From: Bullera alba
Lineage: Eukaryota; Basidiomycota; Tremellomycetes; Tremellales; Bulleraceae
Direction: 5' to 3'
Assembly (NCBI GenBank): GCA_001600095.1
Contig: BCIX01000006.1
Span: forward strand, 682,001 to 746,000
DNA: 64,000 nucleotides
Shown: positions 11,774 to 23,297 of the stretch, one piece after another
How the letters are laid out: the number at the start of each line of letters is the position of its first letter
Position numbering within the stretch: position 1 is the stretch's first letter
Program-made: the position numbers and the translations under genes
The notes under the pieces: model-generated
Databases searched by the model: none
What the model saw: only the letters and a program-made list of their open reading frames with translations
What the model was told of the DNA's origin: nothing

Positions 11774-12761
11774 ATCGGCTAGCCACTTGTACTCTTTGCA
11801 CCACTTGTAGTAGTCCTTGTAGCCCATCGTCGGCGCCACTCAAAGTGTAGTCCGCACTACTCTGCATCTGTTTACGCCGTTTCTAGAAGTTTTACCCGAT
11901 ACGTCACCGGCAACGGACAACCTTGTTCCTGAATCCGGCATATCCGGTCCCCGGGTCTTGCCCTTTTGTCCCTGAGGAGACCCTGGCTGTTGCAGGCTGT
12001 TGCCACCTGTTGCCACCCCTGTTCCTGGAAGAAGTTCCCGATCAAGTGCTGAAGCTAATTTCCTTGTGCCCTGAACGCCGGACCCTGAACGTTTAAAGAG
12101 GAAAGAAGCGCGACGAACTCGGGATGGCGGTGAGAGAAGTGAGGTGAGTGGTGGGTGAGTCAATCCTCCTATCTGCTCAATCTGTCTCTACTCACTGTCT
12201 GCAATCTATGCAGACACCGGTCACAGCGACACTCTTCTTCATAGACCGCGTTCGCACATCGAAGATCGTCTTCCATCGCGCAGAGAAGTCGAACAATTCG
12301 CACATTCGATAATTAGACTCGTCACCTAGGCTTAAAACTTCAATCCGACCCTTCTCCCGAGCCATATCACACATTCTTGGTCGTACTTCTACGCCTCTGT
12401 CATCCTCAACGATCACCACTGCTCATTCAACTCGATTATCGTCGCGGAGGATACACCGCGGACTTGGCGTCGACGACACTTTGAGTCCGAGTTGGATTGT
12501 GACTGTGTTATCTCCTTCAGCTTCATCGTCAACTGTCAGCACAAATATATCTAGACAACGATAACAACAACATCGCCCTTCATTTCTCTTCACATACCGA
12601 AACAACGTCTTCGTTCCGCTCACCTACACCCACAGTCGACTTCACCGACACCCCACCGGCCGACCGACCACTTCGGTTCTGATTGAAATCTCATACCAGA
12701 TAAGCAACAACTGAGTCAATCGACATTACTGGAATCCGTACCAAGTACAACCGCGTCAATC
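11774..12761. other. Long intergenic region with C/T-rich 5'UTR-like tract and a small tandem repeat
   Basis: Nearly 1 kb separates MDM34 from the CPL1-like gene on the same strand. At about 11982-12023 a short imperfect repeat of CTGTTGC.. units occurs. From ~12190 to 12760 the plus strand is rich in C/T and CAAC-type runs, as in fungal promoters and long 5'UTRs of secreted-protein genes. No coding frame with family resemblance was found on either strand. Confidence 0.4.
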
Positions 12762-13434
12762 ATGGTTTCACTCCTCCCACCGACCGTGACTCGACTCATC
12801 TGCTTTTTCCTACTCGTCACGCCTCTTCTCTCCCTCGCCAGCCCTCTTGCCGATGCCAACGCAGCGCCCGCCCCAGCGCCCGTTGCCAATGCCGATGCCG
12901 CGACGCCAGCCAAACTCCAACCCAGACAGGCGCAGCCTACGCGACGAATGGGAATGAGAAAAGTGAAAAAGTCGGAGCCACTGAAGAAGAAGGATTACTC
13001 GTCATTCCTCTGTCCTGGAGGCAGCGTCGCGTGTCCAGTGTATGCCGGAGACGAGGTCACGCCGGAATCGATAACGACGCTGGATAAGAGTTTGGGTAGT
13101 CTGGCGGACTGGTTCAAAGTTGGATTCGAGTGTGTCGAGCTTGAGACGGAACTCAACTCGTGCGGAGGATGTCTAGCTCTCGGCGCAGGGTGAGTCGCGT
13201 TCCTAAACTGTTTATCGTCATTGTCGCTGACCACCTGCTTGTAGACAAGACTGTACGGCAATCTCAAACGCCAGGGCAACTGGCTGCGAATCGAGTTCTT
13301 GCGTTGTCTACTCCTGTTTCGATGGATTCGTCGTGTCGCCCGACAGATCGCAGTGTGTCAAGAAAGGCACCATCACGCCCGCAACACCGATTACCGCCTC
13401 GAGACCGGAGAGCGAGCAGCTCGTTATGGAGTAG
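12762..13434 (+). CDS. Secreted CPL1-like domain protein
   Basis: The 205-residue predicted product is made by two exons (12762-13189, 13245-13434). A clear signal peptide (LICFFLLVTPLLSLASPLA) is followed by an Ala/Pro linker and a basic stretch with a possible dibasic processing region (KKSEPLKKKDYSSFLCP). The C-terminal cysteine-rich domain runs CPGGSVACPVYAG, ECVELETELNSCGGCLALG, QDCTAI, GCESSSCVVYSCFDGF and SQCVKKG. This order of cysteines and the SCGGC motif are those of the CPL1-like domain common in basidiomycetes; the founding member was found in a Cryptococcus capsule screen. The protein is probably extracellular or wall-associated. The ligand and role here are unknown. Confidence 0.85.
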
Positions 13435-14002
13435 AGGATGTCAGTGGAGTTTGTCAGAAGTCATCAAGTGGTTTTCGATGTTCGTCGCCCCAACCTGCCA
13501 TCTTTGAAGAGCTCAAGGCTGGGGATGGCACAGGATACAATCTGCCATCTACACTTTCGGTCGGTTTCGCGATACAAAGGACAATTTATAGAGTTTCCGG
13601 GATGGCTCGTTAGAATACTTGTATTCGTCAAATGTCAATAGATGCACAGAGTGCTGGTCATACTGCTGTCAAGCAAGCTATCATAAGCTGCTGATAGCGA
13701 TAGCCAGTATGCTCCAGTATATCGGAAGTCAAGCATCTAAGCATCTAAGCATGTATAGCAGTTGACGTGAGAACGCCACGGCGGGAGGATAGATAGTACA
13801 GCTTTGAGGTTGTACACCGCCATTAACCATTCCCGCGCTATCTTTGGACCTGAAATCCGTTGATGTCATTGACTATTGTGCTCTTGGTTCTCATTCCTAC
13901 ACTACAATCAACATACTCAACCTACATTGGCTCGCAGCTCAGAGAGGCAGCCACGAGTGATCCCTCAGACCCCGACCATCATCCACCACTGCATACCGAA
14001 GC
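13435..14002. other. Intergenic region between tandem plus-strand genes
   Basis: The 568 bp contain the CPL1-like 3' region and the upstream region of the vWA gene. A short direct repeat, AAGCATCT repeated near 13732-13755, is the only structure seen. No gene or RNA was recognised. Confidence 0.4.
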
Positions 14003-17000
14003 ATGGCGTACCGCCGACCCATTGTGAGCCAGCTTCCTTCCCCTGAGCCGGTAGCTCCTTTCGCCAAATACAGTGCTGATGGCTTGTGATGCAGAGAGTC
14101 CAGCCCATGGTCAGTGCTGACAGCGGTGAGTACAGGGCACATGGGATGTCCTATCGTGTTTCTTAAGCCTTATAGTGATCTACGCTCTACGCACCGCCGG
14201 AAGTCCAGAGTGAGTACAGCACACACGACTGCACCTCGTTCTCTTTCCTTTGGGCTATACCTTAGGACTTCACCTGACTAACACACTCAGATACATCCAC
14301 GCCGTGATCAAGAGCTACGTTGAGATCAAGGTAGCAAGGGGCAAGTACAAGACGGAAATCGGACACAAGTTGGACCTGTTGGAGATGGAGGTGAGTTCGC
14401 CGGACATGCCGAAGCGACTTGGTGCTCACAACAATGGTGTAGCTGCCCCAGCATGCGCAACATTTCCGAGCGGTCAGGCGAGAGGCGGGACTGCCAGAGT
14501 CTCGAGTTCTTCCTGGAGGCCAGCTTGACCGGACTATCAGGCGTACGGCAAGTAACACGACTGGCGCATCATCGCTCTCAGTACGACCCACGGGCATCGT
14601 CAGAGCTACCACTTCGACAGCAACTCGTAGACCATCTACTTCGACACTCGCGTCTACGGCAACAGCGCCAGCGGTGGCCACTGCAACTCGTCCAGCAATT
14701 GTCAGGCCGGTCCAGGAAGATGACGAGGATCCACCACCACCACCGTACACCAGTGCGGATCCGGAGCCCGACTCAACCCGGTTGCTGCAGGAGCGATTGG
14801 CGGCAGAAGCAGAGTCTAGAGGGGCGATACAGATGGACCCGCCCCAGTCGGCGCAAAGCGCATCTTCACCACCAGCCACTTCGAGTTCATCACACCATCA
14901 GCAGCAGTATGCGCCTCCACCCAATCCACCACCTGGCGCCAGCCAGCCCACAATCAGTAGTCCATCTAATCGACAGCCGCCTATGAGAGAAGATTCGACG
15001 CCCCAACGAGTGCCATCGGACGAAGAGCTCAGGAGGGTGTGGGAGGAGAGCCAATTTGACGAAGCCAAGCGAGAATCCAGAGCAGCGGAGCAAGAGCGCA
15101 AGGACTTGGAGGAGGCTTTGAGGTTGTCACTACAGGAAGGCGAAGCCTCGGGTTCAGGGACTACCGGTCAATACGACCAATACGGCTCGTCCCCTGGACC
15201 GAGTCAATCGGGCGCATCGTTCCAATTCCACGACGAGGATCCAGCGTCCCATCGTGTCAGCTCTTACAACCCGATCACACGAAGAGACACGACGTTTGAT
15301 CAAGATCGTCCTACACATGTTCCAGATTATGGTGAGGCCTCGACAGCAGGTATTACCCAGGGCCTCGGTGATCTGAGAATGCCAGGAGGCTTCGACGGTC
15401 CAGCAGTACCGCAACCCCCCTCATCCGGCTTCCAACCCCAATCGACAAACCAACAATCCCTCTTGGACGATGACGACGACAGTCAGAATCTATCCTCGGC
15501 GGGACCGATGCTCACCCCAATGAAGACTGGGATGGCGATGCAGAGTAAGAATCCCTTCCTATCACCACACGAAGTCCAGCAGGAGGAAGGCCCCTCTACT
15601 CCACCACCTACAATCGACCAGAAATCGTTCCCTTCCCCTCGATCAGAGTTTCCGCCCTCAACTTCCTCCCCTCTGCCTCAACACCCGGTCAACAACACGC
15701 GCGATTCGCCTGGATCTGCAATGACCACTCATACCATCTACAACCAGGACGCGCAGCACGGTCTGTCCCCTAGCCCTCGTATTCCATCGGGATCCAGTCC
15801 GACGCCCAGAGCTCTTCCCAGACCGCCTAGTATGTCGAGGCCGCCTGTCGAATCGAGCTTCACACCACCACCGGGTCCTCCACCCGCGCCAATGAGTCCA
15901 CAGCCTCCCATGCAGCAATATCCCCAGCAGCCGCCGTACCACCAGCAGCAGCCGCCCCAGCCCCAGCAGGCGCAAACGCCCAAACAGCAGTTCCAGCAGT
16001 ATATCCAATCGATCACTCCAGCTCTACCTCCAAGACGGGACACCCATGCCACTCAGGTCATTAATCAGGAGGTTCAATCACTAGGGGTGTACAGTCCGCA
16101 GTATCCCTCGAGCACGCAATATCAGGTCAATCAACAAAGCGCGCCTCTGAACCCAGAGGGATATCCCAACCCGCAAGGGAGTGCACAGAACAATACTCCC
16201 TCGTACAGTTATTCGCAGAGTGGGCAGATCCCCGTTTCGACGTACCAAGTGTCCAGCCCAACGGCAGCATACCCCCAGCAGAATCAGTCGTTCGAGCAAG
16301 CTCAGTTTCCCGCCGCTGCCCCATCCTCCGGACCGGCTCTCGCCCGAAGCTTGTCTACTGTCGTTGACGGCGAAGACCCGCTGGACATGTTGAAGCAGTA
16401 CGACACTGTTTTCCTGAGTGAGTCTAGCCTCCGAAGTGATGGTCTAGATTGCTGATTGCGCCGCTCCGTAGTCGATGACAGTGCATCTATGGCTGGCGAG
16501 CGATGGGAACAAGCTCGAAGCGCTTTGATTGGCGTAGCCGACATTGCCGCTCAATACGACGACGACGGCGTGGATGTCTACTTTCTCAATTCGAAACGCG
16601 TTGGCAAAGAGCTCAGAGTACGTTCCTCGCATTTGTCGCCACAAGTTGAGGATATTTGGGCTGAATTCGATGTCGACAGACTGAGGCGGATGTGGAGGAT
16701 TTGTTCGCTGGTCTGGTGCCGAAAGGCGCAACGCCGACGGGGCAACGCCTAGAGACCATCTTGAGAGAGTACATGGCCAGACTGGAGAGACAGACGAATT
16801 CCGCAACAACGACCGAGACGCCGAGTCAGGGTGAAGGCTTTGTCAAGCCGATGAACATGATTGTGATAACGGACGGCGGTGTGTTTCGAGGCGCTGTCCC
16901 GAAGGATGAGATTGACAGACAAGGCGCAGCGCCAACCGACGACCCGGAGAGTGTCATCATTGCCACGGCGAAGAGGGTGAGCTCGACGTTCGAATCAAGC

Positions 17001-17310
17001 TTGAACAGTAGCTGACAGGAGGTCAGCTTGACCGCGGGGACTATCCCCTTTCGCAGGTTGGAATCCAGTTTATGCAAGTCGGCGACGATCTGGAGGTGAG
17101 ACCGGGACATGGTGTCCGATCCAAACGTCGCTAACAAGTGGTACTCAGGCCCGACAGGCGCTGCAATCAATGGACGACGAGCTTTCCCATACCCATGGCG
17201 TGAGGGATATGGTGGATACAGTCCCGTACACCGGGGAAGAGATGTCCGCGGGACTCATCATCAAGACTTTGATGGGGGGTATCAACAGGAGACTCGATCG
17301 TCGGGGTTAG
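14003..17310 (+). CDS. vWA-domain protein with ubiquitin-interacting motif and PY motif
   Basis: Nine exons (14003-14023, 14095-14125, 14176-14209, 14291-14390, 14443-16417, 16472-16617, 16680-16976, 17027-17095, 17149-17310) give 944 residues. The N-terminus contains a short helical region (IYALRTAGSPEYIHAVIKSY). A PPPPPYTSAD segment forms a PY-type motif of the kind bound by WW domains of NEDD4/Rsp5 ligases. DLEEALRLSLQEGE at ~15100-15140 is a textbook ubiquitin-interacting motif. A long Pro/Gln/Ser-rich region follows, and then a von Willebrand A domain. The MIDAS motif is visible as DDSASM (DxSxS) with a later VITDGG aspartate, so metal binding is likely intact. The combination suggests a ubiquitin-linked adaptor; that role is inference. 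Family call of the domains is firm, overall function unknown. Confidence 0.82.
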
Positions 17311-17497
17311 GGAGTTGTCAGTTCCTCGACTGATGCGAGATAGACATCGTTATTTCATCTTAGGTGTATCTTATATTTTGACTGCGAGCATGTGTATGAG
17401 GTAGATATCACCTTGGGTTCCACATGCATGATACAGGAGGTTTACACCCCTCGTGTTCACTTTGCCCAGCTTTCACGGCCTGCTCTACTGATTTTGA

Positions 17498-20400
17498 CTA
17501 GAACTTTGGCGTAGATGGCAGCTTTTCTGCTCTCCAAACTGCAAGTACGATATCGTCAGCATTGAAGTCACGCAGATTGTCGCCCTGGCTGCACTTACAC
17601 GAAGCGTACATGTTGACTCTGTCGATCGCCTTGCCGTTCTCCCTAATGTCAATTGGCTCGACTACCCCTCCTTATCAGCTACGCCCACGAGACGTGCATT
17701 GGCTGCACACTCACCCTTGAACCCGGCCAGCTGGAATCTCTGCCTGTACCAAGGCCGTTTGGCCGCTGAACGCCATACTGCCACACCCCCTACTTTGAGC
17801 ACGCGCCTCATCTCCATGATCTCGTAGTCGAGCTCGGAGCGTAGTTGCTCGAGAGCCACTTCTGGGGAATTGCCCTCGTCCTCATCGGCGGCTTTGGACC
17901 CTCGAGGGGGAAGAGGGGTCGATGGGGCAATAGGGTCGAACCCTGGCTACGTCAGTAGTCTTCATGGTGGATTGGACGTTGAGTTCTACGTACAGTCCAT
18001 GGAGTCCATGACGATGACTTTGGTCAAACTCTCATCCTCAAGACCGCGCAGAACACTGAGAAGAGTGTCAGCTAAGCCCCCTTAGAAAATGGTAGACGGT
18101 CTGTGAGCTGCCACACCCACTTTAGGATGGTGTCCGTATGTAGCTTGAATGCGTTGTTGGTCTTTGCCGATTTCAAAGCCTGGAACCCCTCTGGCTTGAG
18201 GTATGCCGGGCAGGAAGACCGGGAGTATCGCCCGTGAAGACATAGATAGAAGAAGTAGTTGTCGTCCTAGAGGCAAGTCAGTCGGTCTGCTGGATCGCCG
18301 ACGTGAAACTATTTCACCCTGAGCGTTGTGAGACTTGGCACTGGGTCGAGAGTGGCCTTGATGAAATCCTCCACTGAACCATCTTGCAAGAAGCAGTTCA
18401 TCTGGTTCTTCGGCACTCCCAGCGCGTGCCAATTGAACGCCCTGCCCCCGTATCAGCACCATCAAAGCTATGACCCCTTTCGGACCGCTACTCACGGATT
18501 GCCCAGGAATCCCTTGACCATGATCTTGTTGAGGAGAATCGGCCGAAGGTGCTTGACCCAGATACGTTCCTGCTCAGCCACCGTTTTGGCATTACACATC
18601 CGCTTGACGTGACCTCTGACTCCGGCGAGGAAGAAGGCGATCTGAGCGAGACGCAGTGCCCAGCCGCTGTAACCCCTGAAATAGAAGTTGCGGCTGAACT
18701 GATCCGAGTGGGCTTTCCAGTACGCATATGCGTGGCTACGAAGTGCGATTTAGCTTTCGGATCATCTGAAACGATTAGCTAGCTACCCACGACGAGAGGA
18801 ACGGCGAGAGCTTTGTGGTGAGAAGCTTGTCAAAGTCCGGGTGACGACCTTCGCCAAAGATCATCCAGAAGTCGGCGTACTCGAGCGATTGGATGGCGGC
18901 GAGCTTGAGCTCGAGAATGTGGCCTTGACATGGGTTCATATCTGCACACGATCAGGTCTTGTACGGTCTGAGGTGCGTTGAAGTTGAGGTACTAACCGAC
19001 AGCGTGGATCCTCTCGCAGTTTGCGGCGAGGGCGTAATGGAGGACGTTGTCACCGGCGCTGGTGATGGCGAGCACGTGGTCGTCTTTGTTGATACCCAGC
19101 TTCTTGACGTCGACGTCCGGGTCTTCCCAGGTCTAAAGGTGAACCTTGAGCATGTATACAACACGCTCACTTGCCACCGCTGACTCACCCATCCGTAGAT
19201 ATGAGTTCGGAACTGTTCGTGGATTTTCTCCTCGAGATAAGGTACTCGCCAAGACTGCCCACCTCTTGTCAGCATACCTGCGACAAGTACAAGCTCAACC
19301 CACCTTTCTCAGCTGATAGTGGAACGGGCTGAGCGGCGCTCCGACATCGTGAATAGTCTGTTGGAAGCCCTCGATGGGTTTATGAACCATCGCACTGGGA
19401 CCAAGGCTAAAGTCCGGGATGGCCATCTTTGTAGCTTCGAGTGCCGGGGTGGAGAACGGGGAGGTCATGTTGAAAGGCGAAGTGGGGGTCATGAGACCGC
19501 CATGACCCTGACCTATCGTATTTCCCGCTTCAACCTGGAAGATCTTTGCAGAGGTCGTGGCGTCTCGCTGGCGTGAACATCCAAGAAAGACATAGCTGAA
19601 TTCAGTTGGTCAGGTATGACAGACTAGATGTGGTGGAGACATTGTCCTCACTAGGGGATCTGGATGAACCAAGATTTGAGGAAGTTGTTCCTAGCATTCA
19701 ACACTTTGATGGTACCCATTTTGTACTCCAGGTAATCCCGCCTCGAGCCATGGAGGTGGACATGGTCGAACTCGAACCAACACTCCCAGAACCACTTGGC
19801 GAACCAAGACACCCTTCGACTCGCCGTCCCAATGGCCTAAGCGGGGCATCAGCTTGTGCGTACTGAAAAGGGTCAGCTGTGCTTGACGTACCCGTTCTTT
19901 AACGCCGCCGTCGCGGGATGTGTAGAAGTCGACAACGCCGAACAGACCTCTTTGAGGGTCCAACACCTGATCGCACCGGTCTAGCAGTTGGTAAAACGGA
20001 GGAATCTGCAGGGCGTCAATACAGGCCGCACTGGTTGTTTGAATACGTACCATGGACAAGGAGTAACTGAGCGTGATGGCGGTGATGCTTCCTCGGGGAT
20101 CTAGCTCGCCTGATTCCCATTCTGGAAGGACAAACTTGCTAGCATCTTGACACAGGACATGGACGTTTTTCCAGCCTTTGGCTGCGAATCGCTTCCTTGC
20201 GACTTCGAGAAGGGGCTCACACAAGTCGATCAGGTAGATGGCGTCAAAGTAGGTGACTGGGAGGTATTCGTCCCTAAGAGCATTTGGTTAGCTGGGCACG
20301 GGTAGTTGGCTCGAATCACAGCCCACTCACATTTTCTCAATGTTCCAGCCGGTTCCGCCGCCAATATCGACCCAGATCTTGGGTTTGCCCACCGTTGCTC

Positions 20401-20858
20401 CCCGACCAATGGGGCTAGGCTGGGCTTTTAGATGAGCTGCCAACAGCTGCAACATTGTCTCTCGGCCTTTCAGCAAGTGTGCCCTCGTTGCGTCATAGAC
20501 GTCCGCCTGGCCGGTGTAGAACGAGTCTAGACTGTCCTGCTGGGAGGCCGAGGTTGACGAGAGGAACGGCTTGATGAAGCAGTTCCAGGCGAATCGCAGT
20601 GGAGTACGGAGGTAGGGTAGTAGTGCTAGTACGAGCAGCGAGGCAGAAAGGGCAGATAGGGAGTAGCCGATAGTAGGGGATGGCAGAGCGACGTGAGGTT
20701 GGAGTGCGACTTTGAGCGGGCTGAGGGAGGACTTAGCATGGGCAAGAGCTGGGAATGGAAGTGGTTACTTACGCGAGACCAACCATGATCAGGAGAGAGG
20801 TCGTGAGGAGTGCGATCTGGACTGGTACATTGATGATATCTTGATGGGTTTTGAACAT
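17498..20858 (-). CDS. BTA1: Betaine lipid synthase BTA1 (BtaB/BtaA fusion)
   Basis: Bta1 makes the phosphorus-free membrane lipid DGTS. The BtaA part transfers the 3-amino-3-carboxypropyl group from SAM to diacylglycerol, and the BtaB part N-methylates it. Sixteen exons give 848 residues: 20858-20773, 20720-20331, 20273-20051, 20005-19892, 19836-19652, 19595-19304, 19254-19189, 19132-18997, 18941-18791, 18735-18496, 18441-18318, 18266-18121, 18055-17994, 17942-17715, 17661-17599 and 17538-17498. Two N-terminal hydrophobic segments suggest ER anchoring. The methyltransferase half shows FYTGQADVYD, WVDIGGGTGWNIEKM and IDLCEPLLEVA. The C-terminal half shows WEDPDVDVKKLGI, ITSAGDNVLHYAL and RIHAVDMNPCQ. 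The C-terminus RVNMYASFWRAEKL fixes the last splice. The gene is usually induced by phosphate starvation in fungi; no such element was identified here. Confidence 0.93.
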
Positions 20859-21576
20859 GTTGGAGTCGGGTGTACGGGACACCGAGAACTGTCACAGATG
20901 TTAGTAACAGCGGAGCTCGAGCAATCTATAGCACAAAGAGAAAGGTGGTGGATATGAGAGATTTCTATGCATCTTCCACTATCTCTCGCCAAAGTGTCCC
21001 GGCACCTGGGACCAGATACACGTCGATAAACCGCTCGCTCCGCCCCAGCTCGGGTCCAAGGCTGATCCCGACTCGTGACCACGTTCTGCTTCCTTCGACC
21101 ATTAGACCCAGAGTCCTGCAGGCTAGGTTCTTGCTGGTGCGAGATTAGATCCGATATGGGATTGTGGGGCGACATGCGTTCCGCTTGGCTGAGGCACTGC
21201 CATGGTGAAGAACGTGTCTACTCGCACGGGTGAGAAACGTGCGACTTGTGGAATGCCTTTCGGATGTCGGGAAATCAGTCGCGACGCGGTGGTATCGCTT
21301 CGGTCGCGGCTGCGTACGCTGAAATACCGTCTACCTGCCGTGCAGGGGAATAGCAGGAGGAGTCATGTCGACGACAGATGACGGAGAAGAGACTGTTGAT
21401 GCTATCTCGATGAACGACCTTAGGTTGCTCGTTAAGCGGGATCAAATGCGATCCTTTGTTTTGGAGATCGACTTCGACTTGAAGGAAATCCGTGTGCTCG
21501 CTTGACATCTGTAGACAACTAACCCGCCGCGCACAGGGTCACTGATCACGGCAGCAGGATCCAGCTGCAGCCCGCC
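20859..21576. promoter_or_regulatory. Divergent promoter region: BTA1 (-) and AGGF1-like gene (+)
   Basis: The 718 bp between the two start codons have no convincing gene. The short frames on both strands lack family resemblance and typical splice structure. The region presumably carries both promoters. Confidence 0.45.
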
Positions 21577-23082
21577 ATGGCGTCAAGCGCATCGACTTCG
21601 GTCGTAGCCGCGACCTCGTCCGACGCTTGGACGCTAGATCCCTCGCTCGGGGTCTACTTCCACGCTCCTTCCTCGACCTACGCTATCCCCGACACTTTGA
21701 CCGGTCAGTGGTCCTACGTGCCCGCCAAAGACTTCAACCATGGTCAACCATCAAATTGGAGTCGACCAAATAAGCCTATCGAGGTGGAGGAAGGTGAAGT
21801 TGAGGATGATGTCGGATGGGGCGGATTGATGGATGAGGAGGAGGTCCAGAAATTACAACGAAATGTAAAGCGATCACAGGCCCCCACTATCAATGGTCGT
21901 CCAGCTCACAATGGGGAGAAAGGGAAGAAGAATCCGATATACGAATATGAAGACCCGGTCATTCACGCATACACAAGAGATCGAGATCTAACTCCTCCAA
22001 CAGCGTCTAGGGAAATGCCCAAGGATCTATTGAGGCTGGTGGTGGAGAAGTCGGAGATGCTGCCCGTTGGCGGCATAGCGGTGATTGACGCAAGGGAAGG
22101 TGGAGTCCAGATAGGCAGGGATCGGTGCGAGATGGGAGCACAGGCAAGAGTCCGTTTGAAAGAGATGGAAGTGAGCAAGACCCATGCGGTGGTGTACTGG
22201 GGCAAGACTCCTGGATCAGAAGACGACGAGAGCGCGGATGAAGGCTGGTGGGTGGTGGATCTGGGTGGGTTGAGCAATCTCTAGTCTGTAAACACCACCC
22301 CATACTGATGAAATGATCAACCAGGCTCGACACACGGCACATTTCTCACTCCAGAGGGCGGACCGAAGAAGAGGCTGTCCGAGCCCAAACACTCGTCAAG
22401 ACCGGGATCACTCTCCCATAACGCTCGTCTGACCATCGGGAGCACTACGCTCATCGCGCATATCCACCCTTCATGGCCGTGCGAGTCGTGTCAGTTAAAT
22501 CGCGAGAATGAAATCCATCTAGACGAGGGCAATACAAGTACACCCATCGGCACTCCCACTACCACGACCTCCGCCGTCGAGCTGGACGACCATATGGTAG
22601 CGCTGGACTCGAAGCAGAAGCGGGACAATCGGGATGTGAGGCATCGTCGCGAAATGGCCTCTTTGAGGGATAACCTCCTCAAGAAGAATTCTCAGCAAAG
22701 TACCCACTCATCCTCGTCCGAAACCAATGGGGACCGAACATATGTGGATAGATCGGCCATGCGTCGAAAACTGCATCCCACCGCTCCGCCAATGTTGGCC
22801 AAACGACGCTCGGCCTCGCCGCCAACGCGCCACCAAGAACCAGTGTCCGCTCCGCCGGCAGCTCCATCGGCATTTGCCGCGGGATTACTGGCGAGTCAGG
22901 GCTGGACTCCCGGTGCGGGACTGGGACGTAATGGAGATGGAAGGTCGCAAGCCATTGAAGTGGAAGTACGAACGGAGAAACGTGGTCTAGGTGCTCAAGG
23001 GGCCAAAGCGGTGGTCGATGTCGGCGAGGGCAATTGGAAACAGAGGGGCAAGCAGAGGCGATGGGACGAGGTGGAGAGGTGA
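21577..23082 (+). CDS. AGGF1-like protein: OCRE-like segment, FHA domain and G-patch
   Basis: Two exons (21577-22264, 22325-23082) encode 481 residues. Near the N-terminus, WTLDPSLGVYFHAPSSTYAI and GQWSYVP form an aromatic-rich OCRE-like segment. An acidic linker (EVEEGEVEDD) precedes an FHA domain at about residues 160-250 with GGVQIGRD, VSKTHAVVYW and, across the intron, VDLGSTHGTFL, the phosphothreonine-recognition core. A G-patch lies near the C-terminus: GLLASQGWTPGAGLGRNGDG and TEKRGLGAQGAK. The same order of OCRE, FHA and G-patch is found in metazoan AGGF1, so this is probably its fungal counterpart, a nuclear RNA-processing protein that could activate a DEAH helicase through its G-patch. 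The partner is inference. Note that PRP16 lies elsewhere in this window but is not known to use this G-patch. Confidence 0.82.
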
Positions 23083-23297
23083 CCTTCCGGAGTCATCAGG
23101 CGTACCTCGCATCGGCAAGGGGTCCCGTCACGATCGACACAATCACAACACGAGAAGATCCAGTGGATGTCCATGACCTGTAGCGATAATATCACATTGA
23201 CGGACAATGTACTCATAGAACAATGCAAGTATGATCTCCCATGCGATCTGTTGGACACGTTGAAGATGGACGCGACCGAAACTCCACTCCACTCGGC

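Noticed and set aside
14262..14879. Minus-strand 205-residue frame
   Set aside because: It overlaps well-supported exons of the vWA gene on the plus strand and shows only compositional Ser/Ala/Val bias.
17457..17500. Alternative C-terminus of BTA1 using stop at 17457
   Set aside because: That reading needs a weaker GTGTAA donor and gives a tail unlike BTA1; the GTAAGT donor gives the expected NMYASFWRAEKL ending.
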